64,000 nucleotides of DNA from an uncultured Ruminococcus sp. (GCA_934435205.1 CAKSAK010000006.1:1-64000); one strand, 5' to 3'. Positions 51,301-60,663 are shown, counted from the stretch's first letter. A program made the numbers and translations. The notes: a model not told the origin generated them from the sequence alone.

Positions 51301-51720
51301 ATGAAAAAAACAACACAGCTTATGGAAGAGCTAAATGGAAGCGATGATATCAACAGTTTTCTAAGCAACAATAAGGATTCTCTTGACAGGCAGGATTTTG
51401 CACGTTATCTTTGTGAGCTTGTGAAAAAGAAAAAGATGACAAAGATAGAGGTCATAAGAATATCCCAGCTAAATCAAATATATGGATATCAGATATTTGC
51501 AGGAGCAAGACTTCCAAGCAAGGATAAGATAATCGCTATCGCACTTGCTATGAAGCTTGATATTGATACCGTTCAGCGACTTCTGACCCTTGCGGGTGAG
51601 GCTCAGCTTTATCCGAAAAACACCCGTGATTGCATACTCATTGACGCAATAAACAAAGGCTATGATGTGGCAAAGCTCAACAAAGTGCTTTTTGAAAATG
51701 GTTCACAGTGCCTTAAATAA
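51301..51720 (+). CDS. XRE-like helix-turn-helix protein divergent from the kinase
   Basis: 139 aa. The middle contains a Cro/CI-type fold (TKIEVIRISQLNQIYGYQIF, RLPSKDKIIAIALAMKLD) and the end an extra helical part (NTRDCILIDAINKGYDVAKL). GGAAGG lies about 14 bp upstream of the ATG. It shares a 60-bp intergenic region with the kinase gene, so it probably regulates or is regulated with it. In related Firmicutes similar XRE proteins sit beside such kinases, which supports a functional pair. Confidence 0.8.
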   Translation: MKKTTQLMEELNGSDDINSFLSNNKDSLDRQDFARYLCELVKKKKMTKIEVIRISQLNQIYGYQIFAGARLPSKDKIIAIALAMKLDIDTVQRLLTLAGEAQLYPKNTRDCILIDAINKGYDVAKLNKVLFENGSQCLK

Positions 51721-51732
51721 CGATCGTTTCAT

Positions 51733-51769
51733 AAATCAGCTCCGGCTCTTCGGGGCTGATTTTTTTTAT
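51733..51769 (+). terminator. Terminator after the XRE-like gene
   Basis: AATCAGCTCCG / CGGGGCTGATT stem (one wobble) followed by a T-run. Confidence 0.82.
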
Positions 51770-51828
51770 TATCGTAACATATATTATATCACATTTTGAC
51801 AAGGTTTTCAAGAGTTGTCAGAACATAA

Positions 51829-51862
51829 AAACACGCCGCAGAAAATTTCCGCGGCGTGTTTC
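51829..51862 (-). terminator. Terminator of the 680-aa zinc-ribbon protein gene
   Basis: On the minus strand AACACGCCGC pairs with GCGGCGTGTT, followed by TTTATG. Confidence 0.82.
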
Positions 51863-51876
51863 TCGCTATTTAACTC

Positions 51877-53919
51877 TTATGGAACGAGAGTTGTAGTAGT
51901 TGTTGCCTTATCCTTTGCAGATGTAGTTGTTTCTGCTACAGAAGAATCGGTCTTTGCTGTTGTTGTGGTCGTAGTTGTTGCTTCGCTTGCTGCAGCTGAT
52001 GAAGAATCGTCAGTTGCAGGCTTTGAAGCCGCACCAGCCTTAGTTGTTGTGTAACCCTCGGCTTCAACTACCTTCTTCTTGAAGTCTTCTTCCTTGTTGT
52101 AGTAAGATGTTGAGAAGTAAGGCTCGTCAGTAAATGTTTCACCTGTTGCAACGATATTTGAGCAGTAGATCGAAGCATAGAATGAAACTGCCTTTTTCTC
52201 CTTGTCTGTCTTTACAGTTATCTTGTAAAGATTGTAGAGTGCATTTGTGTTCTCCCAAGAATCATAATTCTTCTTGTTTGTGAATGCAACATAAGTGTCA
52301 ACATAATCAAAAGACTCGATAGATGTTACCTTGCCGTCAAAGTCAGCAGGATATGGAGCATAATGACCCTTTATATCCTTTCTCATGTCTTCGATCTTGT
52401 CGTCGATATATGACTGATAGCTGTCCATAGCAGCCTTGCCGTTGTCAGATGTTACATATGCAGGGAATGTTTCGTCAACTGTTATTTCCTTAACATAAAC
52501 AGTGTCGCCCCAACTGTCTGTTTCAGTTTTGCCAGAAAGTGTGATACCGTTTCTTGCAAGTGATGAATAAGGGCTGCAAGTTACCTTGAATGTGCCGCCG
52601 ATGCCAATATAATCATCGCATGATACTGAGTAAGAAACATTGTCCTTAAGAGCAGAAGGGATAGACTCGCTCTTTACTGAGTAAGGCTTTACAAATGGAA
52701 CACCGCCTGAGCATTCAAATTCAAGTCCCTCGAACGGGTCGATCTCCTGAGTCTTTTCAAGGCCCTCAACAGTGAAATCCTTTGTTACCTTGCCGTCCTT
52801 AACGTCGGCTGTCTTGTATGTATAATACTTGTCGTCATATTCAAACCAAGTCATGTCACCGCTTTCTTCTGCGCCATAAATGTCTATGTTAGCTGTAACA
52901 GTGTACTTGTCGCCGTTTTTCAGATCTGACTTGTAGTCATAATCATAGTAGATAAATGGATATGCTGAGTCATATGAAACGTCAGCAGAGCCGTTGCCGT
53001 CAAAGCCTGAGAACTTGACCTCAACACCCTTGAAGAAGTCTATCTCCTCACCGTTTTTAAGATCCTTTACAGTTACCTCAAACTCAGTGTTTTTGAGCTT
53101 TATGTTCTTGTCCTTGAGAGAATCCTCGTTGTACTTTACGGTACATTTTACCTTGTCACCGTTTTTAAGATTCTTGTTTGCTTTCTTATCAAAAGTGATC
53201 TTCAGCTTATATTCGCCGTCTTTATCAGTTTTGAGAAGGGCATTTCTCATCTGCTTTGCTTCTGCAAAATCATCAGCTTTGTTAAATGCCTTTGTGAGAG
53301 TTTTCTTGTCAAGTGCAAAATACTTGCTTACCTTTGATGACTTGTCAGATGAACTTGCATAGTCGGAAAGATCATCAAGGTCGCCAAGGTCAAGATCTGC
53401 CTCGTCAGCAAGGTCGCTGAGAGCGTTTGTAGCGTCTGCCATTGAATAGTAGCTCTTGTCATAGCAGTTAAGCTCTGCCTCAACATAGCCACAGCCGTCA
53501 ATGCCCTTAAATTCAAACTTGAAGAGATCCTTTGCATCGATCACCTGATATTTAAGGATGTTGCACAGAATGATGATCGCAACGATAACAACGATAAGAG
53601 CTGCAGCAGCGATAAGTGTTATCTTCTTGTGACCCTTTACCCATTCGCTAAGCTTAGCGAAAGGATTTGGCTTTGCAGCCGCAGGAGCTGCTGCCTGAGC
53701 GTAGTTGTTTGCCGGTTGTGCATACTGCTGGTCATACTGAGGAGCCTGCTGCTGTACAGGCTGAGCCTGCTGAACGGGTGCCTGAGCAGGTGCTGCCTGC
53801 TGTGATGAAATGCCTGCTTCGGCTTCCATTTCGGCGATAGACGCACCACAGCCGCCACAGAATTTTTCTTCTGGACCTATCGGCGCTCCGCACTTAGCAC
53901 AAAACTTGATAGTATTCAT
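51877..53919 (-). CDS. Zinc-ribbon membrane protein with large repeated beta-rich outer region
   Basis: 680 aa. The zinc ribbon CAKCGAPIGPEEKFCGGC (7-24) is followed by an Ala/Gln/Pro linker, a transmembrane helix (~100-122, LIAAAALIVVIVAIIILC), ~500 residues with repeated Ig-like units (KDLFKFEFKGIDGCGYVEAE, then FKGVEVKFSGFDGNGSADVS and FEGLEFECSGGVPFVKPYSV), and a Ser/Thr/Ala tail. The repeat FxGxxxxFxGxdGxG is easy to see. Related proteins in Clostridia are annotated as zinc-ribbon domain proteins with no function. It is the third protein in this window with an inside zinc ribbon and an outside domain. GGAGGTATG-type spacing supports the start. Confidence 0.82.
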   Translation of the reverse strand: MNTIKFCAKCGAPIGPEEKFCGGCGASIAEMEAEAGISSQQAAPAQAPVQQAQPVQQQAPQYDQQYAQPANNYAQAAAPAAAKPNPFAKLSEWVKGHKKITLIAAAALIVVIVAIIILCNILKYQVIDAKDLFKFEFKGIDGCGYVEAELNCYDKSYYSMADATNALSDLADEADLDLGDLDDLSDYASSSDKSSKVSKYFALDKKTLTKAFNKADDFAEAKQMRNALLKTDKDGEYKLKITFDKKANKNLKNGDKVKCTVKYNEDSLKDKNIKLKNTEFEVTVKDLKNGEEIDFFKGVEVKFSGFDGNGSADVSYDSAYPFIYYDYDYKSDLKNGDKYTVTANIDIYGAEESGDMTWFEYDDKYYTYKTADVKDGKVTKDFTVEGLEKTQEIDPFEGLEFECSGGVPFVKPYSVKSESIPSALKDNVSYSVSCDDYIGIGGTFKVTCSPYSSLARNGITLSGKTETDSWGDTVYVKEITVDETFPAYVTSDNGKAAMDSYQSYIDDKIEDMRKDIKGHYAPYPADFDGKVTSIESFDYVDTYVAFTNKKNYDSWENTNALYNLYKITVKTDKEKKAVSFYASIYCSNIVATGETFTDEPYFSTSYYNKEEDFKKKVVEAEGYTTTKAGAASKPATDDSSSAAASEATTTTTTTAKTDSSVAETTTSAKDKATTTTTLVP

Positions 53920-54123
53920 TTCATACCTCCATTGATACTTCTTTTCTAAACAGGATAAAATTTTTTATCCTATTCATACATTCTAAGTATAATATCAGTA
54001 AAAAGAAATGTCAAGAAAAACTCCCTGAAACCGCCTTGTTCTGTATGATTTTTGTAGATTTGTACAATAACGCAAGAAAAAATCATACACTTTGATAACG
54101 TTTTGGACACATTTTTTTCTACA

Positions 54124-54498
54124 TTAAAAAACCGAATATAAATGGGGATACTGAGTGTGGTATATCTTCTCTGTCCATGAGCGTATGCTCTCGCACTCTG
54201 ACAAGAATTCCTCAGAGCCTTTTTCCAATAGGGCGGGGAGCTTTGCCACTGCATAGGAGATATCATCAAGTGTGCAGGACTGTGCGATATAAGATACTCT
54301 GACGTAATATTTCTTCCACGCTTTTTCAAGCTCTTCAAGTTTTTGCGCAGTGTCGCTGTCCTCATTTCTGTAGCTGTTTTCAGCGGCGTTCACAAGGCTT
54401 ATGAACTTATCGTTTTCCTTTTTTACCGCAAATACGGAGAATACTGACATGGCGGCTATGACAGTGAGGATAATAATGCAGGCGGTCAATCTTTTCAT
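54124..54498 (-). CDS. DUF4363-like protein
   Basis: 124 aa from ATG 54498 (AAAGGAG about 10 bp upstream; the frame continues 11 codons further up into the DUF421 gene). An N-terminal hydrophobic anchor (ACIIILTVIAAMSVFSVFAV) is followed by a helical outer domain (SLVNAAENSYRNEDSDTAQK, LEELEKAWKKYYVRVSYIAQ). DUF4363 proteins regularly follow DUF421 genes in spore formers, as here (14 bp after). Role unknown; a part in spore or membrane homeostasis is inferred from the pairing. Confidence 0.75.
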   Translation of the reverse strand: MKRLTACIIILTVIAAMSVFSVFAVKKENDKFISLVNAAENSYRNEDSDTAQKLEELEKAWKKYYVRVSYIAQSCTLDDISYAVAKLPALLEKGSEEFLSECESIRSWTEKIYHTQYPHLYSVF

Positions 54499-54511
54499 TG
54501 AGCTTGCTCCT

Positions 54512-55198
54512 TTATACTTTTTTCTTGCCATTGTCTTTTCTTATGGCAACTATCTGCCCCGAGGGGTCGGCGGTGCAGATGTAAACATCTTTCAGGGGCA
54601 TACCCTTTTCTCCTAGCTTTTTCATGAGCCACTTTTCGTCCTTGCCGATAAGACTAAGAGCGGAGTATATTATCCTTCCGTTGTCAACAACGAGCTGCGG
54701 AGGGTCGGTCTGAGATTCTTTTACGCCCATTCCGCCGTTGTTCACGGGGCGGAATTGCGCTTTCTGATAGACCGATATCTTGCCTGTTGTTTCCACCACC
54801 GCAAGCTGTACCTCGTTTATATCGAATATACCCATGCTTCTTAGGGACTCCAAAAGATCGTCTGCAGAAAAACGCAGGTCTTTGAGCTGTTTTTGATCTA
54901 TGATCCCACGGGATACGACTATTTTCGGAGAGCCGCATATGAGTTTTCTTAGCCCTCGGAATTTAAGCGAGCAGTGAGAGAGTATAACGTCAAGACACAC
55001 CAGCGTGAATATAGGCACTATGCCCATTGACATCGGTATAGTCATATCCTCGATAGGCAGGGTGGCGATGTTTGAAAGCAGAAGCGTTATAACAAGCTCC
55101 GAGGGCTGTAATTCGCCTATCTGCCTTTTGCCCATAAGGCGTATGCTTATGACAATGAGTATATAAAGTATCACGGCTCTGAAAAAAACTATCAGCAT
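54512..55198 (-). CDS. DUF421 (YetF/YrbG-like) membrane protein
   Basis: 228 aa from ATG 55198 with GGAGGAAAAC in front; the frame is open 41 codons further up but crosses the divergent gerAA leader. Three N-terminal transmembrane helices include the family motif RLMGKRQIGELQPSELVITL. A soluble domain (~80-225) follows, with LRFSADDLLESLRSMGIFDI and VQLAVVETTGKISVYQK. Members in Bacillus and Clostridia associate with spores (YetF/SpoVA-linked) and may act as membrane channel or assembly factors. The neighbouring gerA operon is divergent, supporting a spore-related role. Confidence 0.88.
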   Translation of the reverse strand: MLIVFFRAVILYILIVISIRLMGKRQIGELQPSELVITLLLSNIATLPIEDMTIPMSMGIVPIFTLVCLDVILSHCSLKFRGLRKLICGSPKIVVSRGIIDQKQLKDLRFSADDLLESLRSMGIFDINEVQLAVVETTGKISVYQKAQFRPVNNGGMGVKESQTDPPQLVVDNGRIIYSALSLIGKDEKWLMKKLGEKGMPLKDVYICTADPSGQIVAIRKDNGKKKV

Positions 55199-55247
55199 TT
55201 TGTTTTCCTCCAATATGGTCAAAGCTATTTTTTGCAGCTTTAATGCA

Positions 55248-55276
55248 GAATATTCTGACATTAGCCGCAGATAATA
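55248..55276 (+). promoter_or_regulatory. Possible sigma-G (forespore) promoter of the gerA operon
   Basis: GAATA (55248-55252), 17-bp spacer, GATAATA (55270-55276), close to the forespore consensus GHATR-N18-CATNHTA with one -10 mismatch. It lies 36 bp before gerAA. No sigma-A boxes are evident here. Confidence 0.4.
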
Positions 55277-55311
55277 AAGACGATAAGAATTTTTCATGTA
55301 GGAGAATAGTG

Positions 55312-56811
55312 ATGAACACACCCGATTTCAGAAATTATAAAAACGCTGAGATAGATAAGACCATTGACACCGCCATGACTTCCCTTCGCACCATAACAGG
55401 CAATTCAATGGACCTTAACATAATGAATGTGAAGATATGCTCCGTTAGCTGTGCGGTGGTATCCATAGAGGGAATGACCTCAACGAGCGCAATGTCAGAG
55501 CTTATTTTCAGACCTATAATGGAGCTTTCTGCGCAAAAGCCCAAGGGCAGTGCAGAGCAGGTATTCGACTTCCTGACCAAAGAAAGCCTGCTTGCCGCAG
55601 AGAGAAAAACGGTCTTTAATTATGGTGATGTCATACAGTTTTTGTTTTCGGGCTTTGCGGTCATATTTGTGGAGGGACTTTCAAAGGCTGTTGTTTATGG
55701 AATACAAGGCTATGACAAGAGGTCGGTTTCTGAGCCTGCAAGCGAGCAGACTATAAGGTGCGCACAGGATTCTTTTACGGAAACAATAAGAACTAATCTT
55801 TCTCTTGTGCGCCGGCGAATGAAAACGCCATCGCTGCGGTTTGAGATGATGCAGATAGGAAAGCGTTCATCAACGGACGTGTGCATGGTGTACATGAGCG
55901 ACCGGGCAAGCTCTGACGCTGTGGACAGGCTGAGAAAACAGCTCAAAGGCATAAAGCTCGACACTGTTCTCACAAGCGGATATATCGAACCTTTTATCGA
56001 CGAAGGCTTCGGTTCGTCAGTGTTTTCACAAATGGCTTATTCCGAAAGACCTGATATGATATGTACAAGGCTAAATCAGGGCAGGATATGTGTTTTTGTG
56101 GACGGCACGCCATTTGTGCTTATCTGCCCATCGCTTTTTGCGGAAAATTTCCAGACCATGGACGATTTTGCGGAAAAGCCTTTTTACGTCACCTTTATGC
56201 GGTGGCTGAAATATATTGCGTTCTTTCTAGCGGTGGCGTTTCCGGGGTTGTATGTTGCGCTGGCAAGCTTTCACCCTGAGGTCTTCACACTGAAGCTTCT
56301 TTTAAATCTTGCAGTATCTGAAGAGTCCACCCCTTATCCTCTTACAGTAGAGGTGCTTGTGCTAATGCTTCTATTTGAGATAATGAAAGAAGCAGGCTTG
56401 CGGCTTCCAAAGCCTGTGGGAAGCACTGTTTCTATAGTGGGCGGTCTTATCATAGGCGACGCCGCAGTAAGAAGCGGACTTGTTTCCGCTCCACTGCTGA
56501 TAGTGGTTGGAATAACCACAACATCATCGTTCGTTATACCCAGCCTTTATCAGCAGACGGCTATACTAAGGCTTGTGTATATCTTGGTGGGCGGCGGCTC
56601 GGGGCTTTATGGCATTGCACTTTGCACTGTGCTTTTGATGATAAATATAAACTCCATGGACGACCTTGCAGTATCTTACACCGCTCCTGTTACGCCATTT
56701 TTCTCAAAGGGTATAAAGGACGTTATTTCAAGGCGGAGCTTTCGGTCATATGAGAAAACTCACAGCACCATTAAAGAATACAAGCTTGACGAAAAGGGGG
56801 GGAGCCAATGA
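55312..56811 (+). CDS. gerAA: Spore germinant receptor subunit A (GerA family)
   Basis: 499 aa from ATG 55312 after AGGAGAATAG. The N-terminal soluble domain (~1-290) has the family motifs EGMTSTSAMSELIFRP, FVDGTPFVLICPSLF and RPDMICTRLNQGRI. The C-terminal part has about five transmembrane helices (YIAFFLAVAFPGLYVALASF, LMLLFEIMKEAGLRLPKPVG). Together with AB and AC it forms the inner-membrane receptor that senses germinants in spores. It overlaps gerAB by ATGA. The ligand cannot be predicted from sequence. Confidence 0.93.
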   Translation: MNTPDFRNYKNAEIDKTIDTAMTSLRTITGNSMDLNIMNVKICSVSCAVVSIEGMTSTSAMSELIFRPIMELSAQKPKGSAEQVFDFLTKESLLAAERKTVFNYGDVIQFLFSGFAVIFVEGLSKAVVYGIQGYDKRSVSEPASEQTIRCAQDSFTETIRTNLSLVRRRMKTPSLRFEMMQIGKRSSTDVCMVYMSDRASSDAVDRLRKQLKGIKLDTVLTSGYIEPFIDEGFGSSVFSQMAYSERPDMICTRLNQGRICVFVDGTPFVLICPSLFAENFQTMDDFAEKPFYVTFMRWLKYIAFFLAVAFPGLYVALASFHPEVFTLKLLLNLAVSEESTPYPLTVEVLVLMLLFEIMKEAGLRLPKPVGSTVSIVGGLIIGDAAVRSGLVSAPLLIVVGITTTSSFVIPSLYQQTAILRLVYILVGGGSGLYGIALCTVLLMININSMDDLAVSYTAPVTPFFSKGIKDVISRRSFRSYEKTHSTIKEYKLDEKGGSQ

Positions 56812-57875
56812 AAAAGCTTACGCCATCGCAGTTTTTTGCAATGCTCATCTGCACAAGAGCCTTTTCAATGATGACATTTCTCCCTGAAACCACCGCAAAC
56901 GCTTTGGAGCTTATGCTTGGAACAGTGCTGTCTACAGCTTTTCAGATAGTTATGATATGCGGTATGGCGGCTTTTCACAAGCGCTTTCCTAATGATGACC
57001 CATGCACCCTTGCGGTGAGCCGTTCAAAGTGGGCAGGCAGGGGAGTTTGCGCATTGTATCTTGTATATTTCCTGGCAGTGTCATTTTATGTTATCGGCAC
57101 CTTCACATATTTTATGGACTACTATTTCTCCGACTATATCCCACGGCTCATGATAGTTCTCAGCATTGCCGCCTGCGGGATTTATGTAGCTATGGCAGGC
57201 CTTGGGGTCATAGGAAAAACGGGTACAGTGCTTTTTGCACTTTTTCTCTTTGTGACAGCCACTCTTGTTATAAGCTCTCTTGAAAATTTCACATTCGTTG
57301 ATTTTCATCTTGCGGAAAGAAACGTTGGCAAAGGCATTTTTCATTCTGCTGTCAGCGAGCTTGCAAGAAGCTCCTATCTTGCAGTGATAGTTTTTCTTTT
57401 ACCCTCAATAAAGGGCAATGCCGCAAAAACGTCTGTGTATTTTCTGCTCACAAGGCTTGCCCTTGTTGAAATAGTCTTAGGCTTTATCACAATGATACTT
57501 GGAGATTACACTCTTCTTGCAAAACTGCCTTTCTTCGCACTTGCGGCATTTTCACGCACTGCTATAATAGAACGCTATGACGCCGCTGTTATGGGCGTGT
57601 GGGTAATGCTCTCGGTATATAAGCTGGGAGTGTATTTCCATTGTTCAGGCAGATGCCTGAGATATGTTTTTCCTAAGCTCGGTTCTGGCTCGGGCGTGAT
57701 AATAACAGCGGCGATTCCTGCGGCGGTGACGCTTTTCTGGCTCTTGCCTCACAAGTGGGAGAGCATCGCATACGCAGGGCTCAGCCCTATCCCACTCATA
57801 TTTCTCGGAGGCGTAATACCGCTTCTATGCCTGATATTTGTGAAAAAGGGGGCGAGATCTGATGAAAAAGCGTAA
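56808..57875 (+). CDS. gerAB: Spore germinant receptor subunit B (amino-acid-permease-like)
   Basis: 355 aa, ten predicted membrane segments, the APC-like fold of GerAB that holds the germinant site. Motifs SQFFAMLICTRAFSMMTFLP and VYFLLTRLALVEIVLG fit the family. The ATG overlaps the gerAA stop (ATGA), and the 3' end overlaps gerAC by 14 bp, typical of one translationally coupled operon. Confidence 0.92.
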   Translation: MKKLTPSQFFAMLICTRAFSMMTFLPETTANALELMLGTVLSTAFQIVMICGMAAFHKRFPNDDPCTLAVSRSKWAGRGVCALYLVYFLAVSFYVIGTFTYFMDYYFSDYIPRLMIVLSIAACGIYVAMAGLGVIGKTGTVLFALFLFVTATLVISSLENFTFVDFHLAERNVGKGIFHSAVSELARSSYLAVIVFLLPSIKGNAAKTSVYFLLTRLALVEIVLGFITMILGDYTLLAKLPFFALAAFSRTAIIERYDAAVMGVWVMLSVYKLGVYFHCSGRCLRYVFPKLGSGSGVIITAAIPAAVTLFWLLPHKWESIAYAGLSPIPLIFLGGVIPLLCLIFVKKGARSDEKA

Positions 57876-59007
57876 GATACAGGTGGCTGTTGTGCTTTTT
57901 ATCGCAGCGGTGACGCTGTTGTTTTCTTCTTTCGGCAGGCAGGTGGATATCGAGGAGCGAGTTCTCTGCCATGCTATGGGCGTTGACTATGAGAACGGGG
58001 AATACAATGTGTCACTGCAGGTCTTTAAGACCCAGAGTATGGGTTCTGACACTCCTCTTGATGTGAGCCAGTCCAATATACAGACTGTCAATTGCAAAGG
58101 CAGGAGTATCCGAGACGCCATTGAGGGCTGTCAGTATCAGCTAGGCAGGGAGATCTTTTTTGGCCATCTTCAAATAATATGCTTTAATAAAAATATAGAT
58201 CTTTCCTCTCCTGAGGAGCTGTTCTCTTTTGCTATAAAGGACAAAAATGTTTTTCTTGGAGTGGAGCTTTGCTTGGCGGAAAATACCGCAGAGGAGCTTA
58301 TGAATGTTCAGCTAACAAGGGGAACGATGTCCTCAGAAAACTTCACACAGGTGATAAAAATGGGTGTAAAAAACGGCATAACGGTGGAGTGCCGCCTTAT
58401 CGACCTGCTTTCCTGCATAAGATCACCGCAGTATATCGCTATGCCGGTTATCTCTATCAAACAACCGCTGGGAGATTTTGCGGAGAGCCATAAGGAAAAG
58501 TCAGCGGAACAGCAGGAGCCGCTTTTGGAAATAAAAAAGACCGCCCTTATACGAAAAGGTACGGTGCTTGAGAGCTATCTTTCCCACGCTGACGCATCAG
58601 GCTGTCTGTGGCTCACGGGAAAGGCAGAGCAGTATTCTGATATTATCGACTATAACGGAAGCCCCATGGACGTCAGGATAACCTCTGACGGCCACAGCCT
58701 GAAGCTTGATAACGAGAACGGCAGGCTCGTGTGCAGATTGAAGCTCACTGTCCTTGCACACACTTCTCTTGATATCCGTGACGAGAAAAGCTCAGATGAT
58801 GTGGCGGCACTTGTGAAACAGCGCCTTGAAGAAAACATCACAGGTGTGTGGAACAAAGCCATGTATGAGAACAGAACGGACATTTTTGATGTTTGGCGGC
58901 TTTTCCGTCATAAATATCCGCAAAGCTATCTAAAGTATGCAGACCGCCTTGATGAAGTGTTAGGCTCGGTGGAGCTTGAAACTGATATCACCTGTCGGGT
59001 GTCATAA
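57862..59007 (+). CDS. gerAC: Spore germinant receptor subunit C (Ger(x)C family), without lipobox cysteine
   Basis: 381 aa. The N-terminal hydrophobic stretch (VAVVLFIAAVTLLFSSFGRQ) stands where other GerAC proteins have a lipobox ending LTGCWD; here there is no cysteine (FSSFGRQVDIEE), so the lipid anchor seen in most relatives is absent and the protein would stay anchored by its uncleaved helix or be secreted. The rest shows the usual features RVLCHAMGVDYENGEYNVSL, RDAIEGCQYQLGREIFFGHL and a C-terminal Spore_III-like domain. It overlaps gerAB at its start and the convergent pseudouridine synthase gene by 20 bp at its end. Confidence 0.9.
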   Translation: MKKRKIQVAVVLFIAAVTLLFSSFGRQVDIEERVLCHAMGVDYENGEYNVSLQVFKTQSMGSDTPLDVSQSNIQTVNCKGRSIRDAIEGCQYQLGREIFFGHLQIICFNKNIDLSSPEELFSFAIKDKNVFLGVELCLAENTAEELMNVQLTRGTMSSENFTQVIKMGVKNGITVECRLIDLLSCIRSPQYIAMPVISIKQPLGDFAESHKEKSAEQQEPLLEIKKTALIRKGTVLESYLSHADASGCLWLTGKAEQYSDIIDYNGSPMDVRITSDGHSLKLDNENGRLVCRLKLTVLAHTSLDIRDEKSSDDVAALVKQRLEENITGVWNKAMYENRTDIFDVWRLFRHKYPQSYLKYADRLDEVLGSVELETDITCRVS

Positions 59008-59833
59008 GACAGAGCATATCCTCGGGAAGCGGTGCGGTAACAGCCACTATCCTGCCGTTTTCAGGGCTTTGAAAAGTCATTTTTTCGCAGTGGAGAGCCT
59101 GACGGCTTATAAGAGGGTTTGCCTTGCCATAAAGGTCGTCGCCTAACAGGGGATAGCCCATAAAAGCCGTGTGTACCCTTATTTGGTGCGTTCTGCCAGT
59201 TTCAAGAAAGAAGTCCACAAGAGAAAGATCTCCCAGCCGTTTGCGTACAAGATAATCCGTTGCGGAATATTGTCCGTCAGCCCTCACACAGCGTTTTATT
59301 ATAGTTTCCTGCTCCCTTGCGATAGGCGCACAGATACGCCCGCCGCAGTGGGGCAGGTCTTTTATTATTCCAACATAGGTTTTTTCAAAGCTTTTTTGGA
59401 GCATTGCGGCGCTTCGCTGACTTTTTGCCACAAGCACACAGCCGCTCGTGTTGCGGTCAAGGCGGTTGACAGGTCTAAAAACGAGGCTTGGATAAAGTGC
59501 GGCAAAAAGATTGCCCAGCGTATCATCACGATGCTTTATTGACGGGTGGCAGGGCATAAAAGGCGGCTTTGAGAACACCACCACCTCGCTGTCCTCATAG
59601 AGAATATCAGCTTTCAGGTCAGGATTAGGGTCAAGAGCTTCACCGTCACCCTCGTTTATCATGATGATATCATTTTCATACACAAGGTCAACGGTGCGGA
59701 TAAGGACGCCCTTTCTTGTCATGCCGTTTTCAGTGCGCTTGAGCCTTGTTATGAGCCTTTTTGAAAAGCCCCTTGAACGCAGTACACATTCAAGGGCTTT
59801 TTCATTTTCTTCTTTTGTTATTGTAACGGTCAT
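58988..59833 (-). CDS. RluA-family 23S rRNA pseudouridine synthase
   Basis: 281 aa from ATG 59833, chosen for GGAGG about 12 bp upstream; a much longer open frame to 60055 runs through the neighbouring gene. The catalytic motif FRPVNRLDRNTSGCVLVAK carries the aspartate (RLDRNTSG), and FFLETGRTHQIRVHTAFMGY is the family C-terminal signature. An S4-like N-terminus is visible (SRGFSKRLITRLKRTENGM). It isomerises uridine in large-subunit rRNA; the exact position is unknown. The ATG overlaps the stop of the DUF975-like gene (ATGA). Confidence 0.92.
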   Translation of the reverse strand: MTVTITKEENEKALECVLRSRGFSKRLITRLKRTENGMTRKGVLIRTVDLVYENDIIMINEGDGEALDPNPDLKADILYEDSEVVVFSKPPFMPCHPSIKHRDDTLGNLFAALYPSLVFRPVNRLDRNTSGCVLVAKSQRSAAMLQKSFEKTYVGIIKDLPHCGGRICAPIAREQETIIKRCVRADGQYSATDYLVRKRLGDLSLVDFFLETGRTHQIRVHTAFMGYPLLGDDLYGKANPLISRQALHCEKMTFQSPENGRIVAVTAPLPEDMLCLMTPDR

Positions 59834-60663
59834 TTGCTGTATTTCCTCCAGCGCTTTATCATTGACGGCATTTTGTCCTGCCAGTAGCTTCCCATTATAT
59901 CCTGCAAAAATACAATGTAGCTGAGCCTGAAATAAGGATATATCACAAAGATAGGATACACTAGCAGAAGTGCCGGAAGATACATGACAAAGCTGAACAA
60001 AAATGAAATATATCTGCCATGCTGACCGTCCATGAGCCTTACGGAAAGGTCGCAAGCGTCAAAAATGTTGGTGCGTGGGTTTAGAGTCATTATATATGGC
60101 GCAAGGGCTAGGGAAATCCAGTAATGCACCATAAGTCCGAAAAACACAACCGACAGACCCAGCGAGAACATGAAGCAAAGAAGTCCTGCGGAGGTAAGCT
60201 CGCTGAGCTTGCATACCCAGCCCCAGTAGTAAACGCTGTATGCCGATATGGCAAAAGGCACTGCGGAAAATAATTTCAGTGAATTGATTATAATGGAAGA
60301 AAATATGGTGTGGGAATAATATACATAAGAATGTGAGTTTATATACTGCCTCGAACCCACATAGCTGTCCGCTCTTGCAATATCAACGAAAAATCTGCGG
60401 ACAGTCCACATTTCAAAAGCTGCAAAAGGTATAACGACAATGAGGTCAAGAAACCAGAACAGCCTTACGGAAACATGGTCTTTTATTCCCTGCCACGAGA
60501 AAAAGTACTCCCAGCCGATGCGTTTGAAAAGCAGAAAAAGGGCAAGCTCGCACAAACCAAGAAATACAAACACCGCAAACAAAAATGCCGTGAGTGATAC
60601 GCAGTTTCCCATGTTCTGACTTATGTTTTTTCTTGCCAATAGTTTTATCTCTTTGTTTGTCAA
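59830..60663 (-). CDS. DUF975-like integral membrane protein
   Basis: 277 aa with about six transmembrane segments. The N-terminal LLARKNISQNMGNCVSLTAF resembles the DUF975 opening (ARKxLxGNW). Other recognisable stretches are FDACDLSVRLMDGQHGRYIS and ALLLVYPIFVIYPYFRLSYI, typical of the family. Function in the membrane is unknown. It is translationally coupled to the downstream pseudouridine synthase gene and follows the phosphatase gene by 33 bp. Confidence 0.75.
   Translation of the reverse strand: MTNKEIKLLARKNISQNMGNCVSLTAFLFAVFVFLGLCELALFLLFKRIGWEYFFSWQGIKDHVSVRLFWFLDLIVVIPFAAFEMWTVRRFFVDIARADSYVGSRQYINSHSYVYYSHTIFSSIIINSLKLFSAVPFAISAYSVYYWGWVCKLSELTSAGLLCFMFSLGLSVVFFGLMVHYWISLALAPYIMTLNPRTNIFDACDLSVRLMDGQHGRYISFLFSFVMYLPALLLVYPIFVIYPYFRLSYIVFLQDIMGSYWQDKMPSMIKRWRKYSK

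Noticed and set aside
54701..54938. Arg-rich minus-strand frame within the DUF421 gene
   Set aside because: Alternative frame of a recognised family member; no ribosome site.
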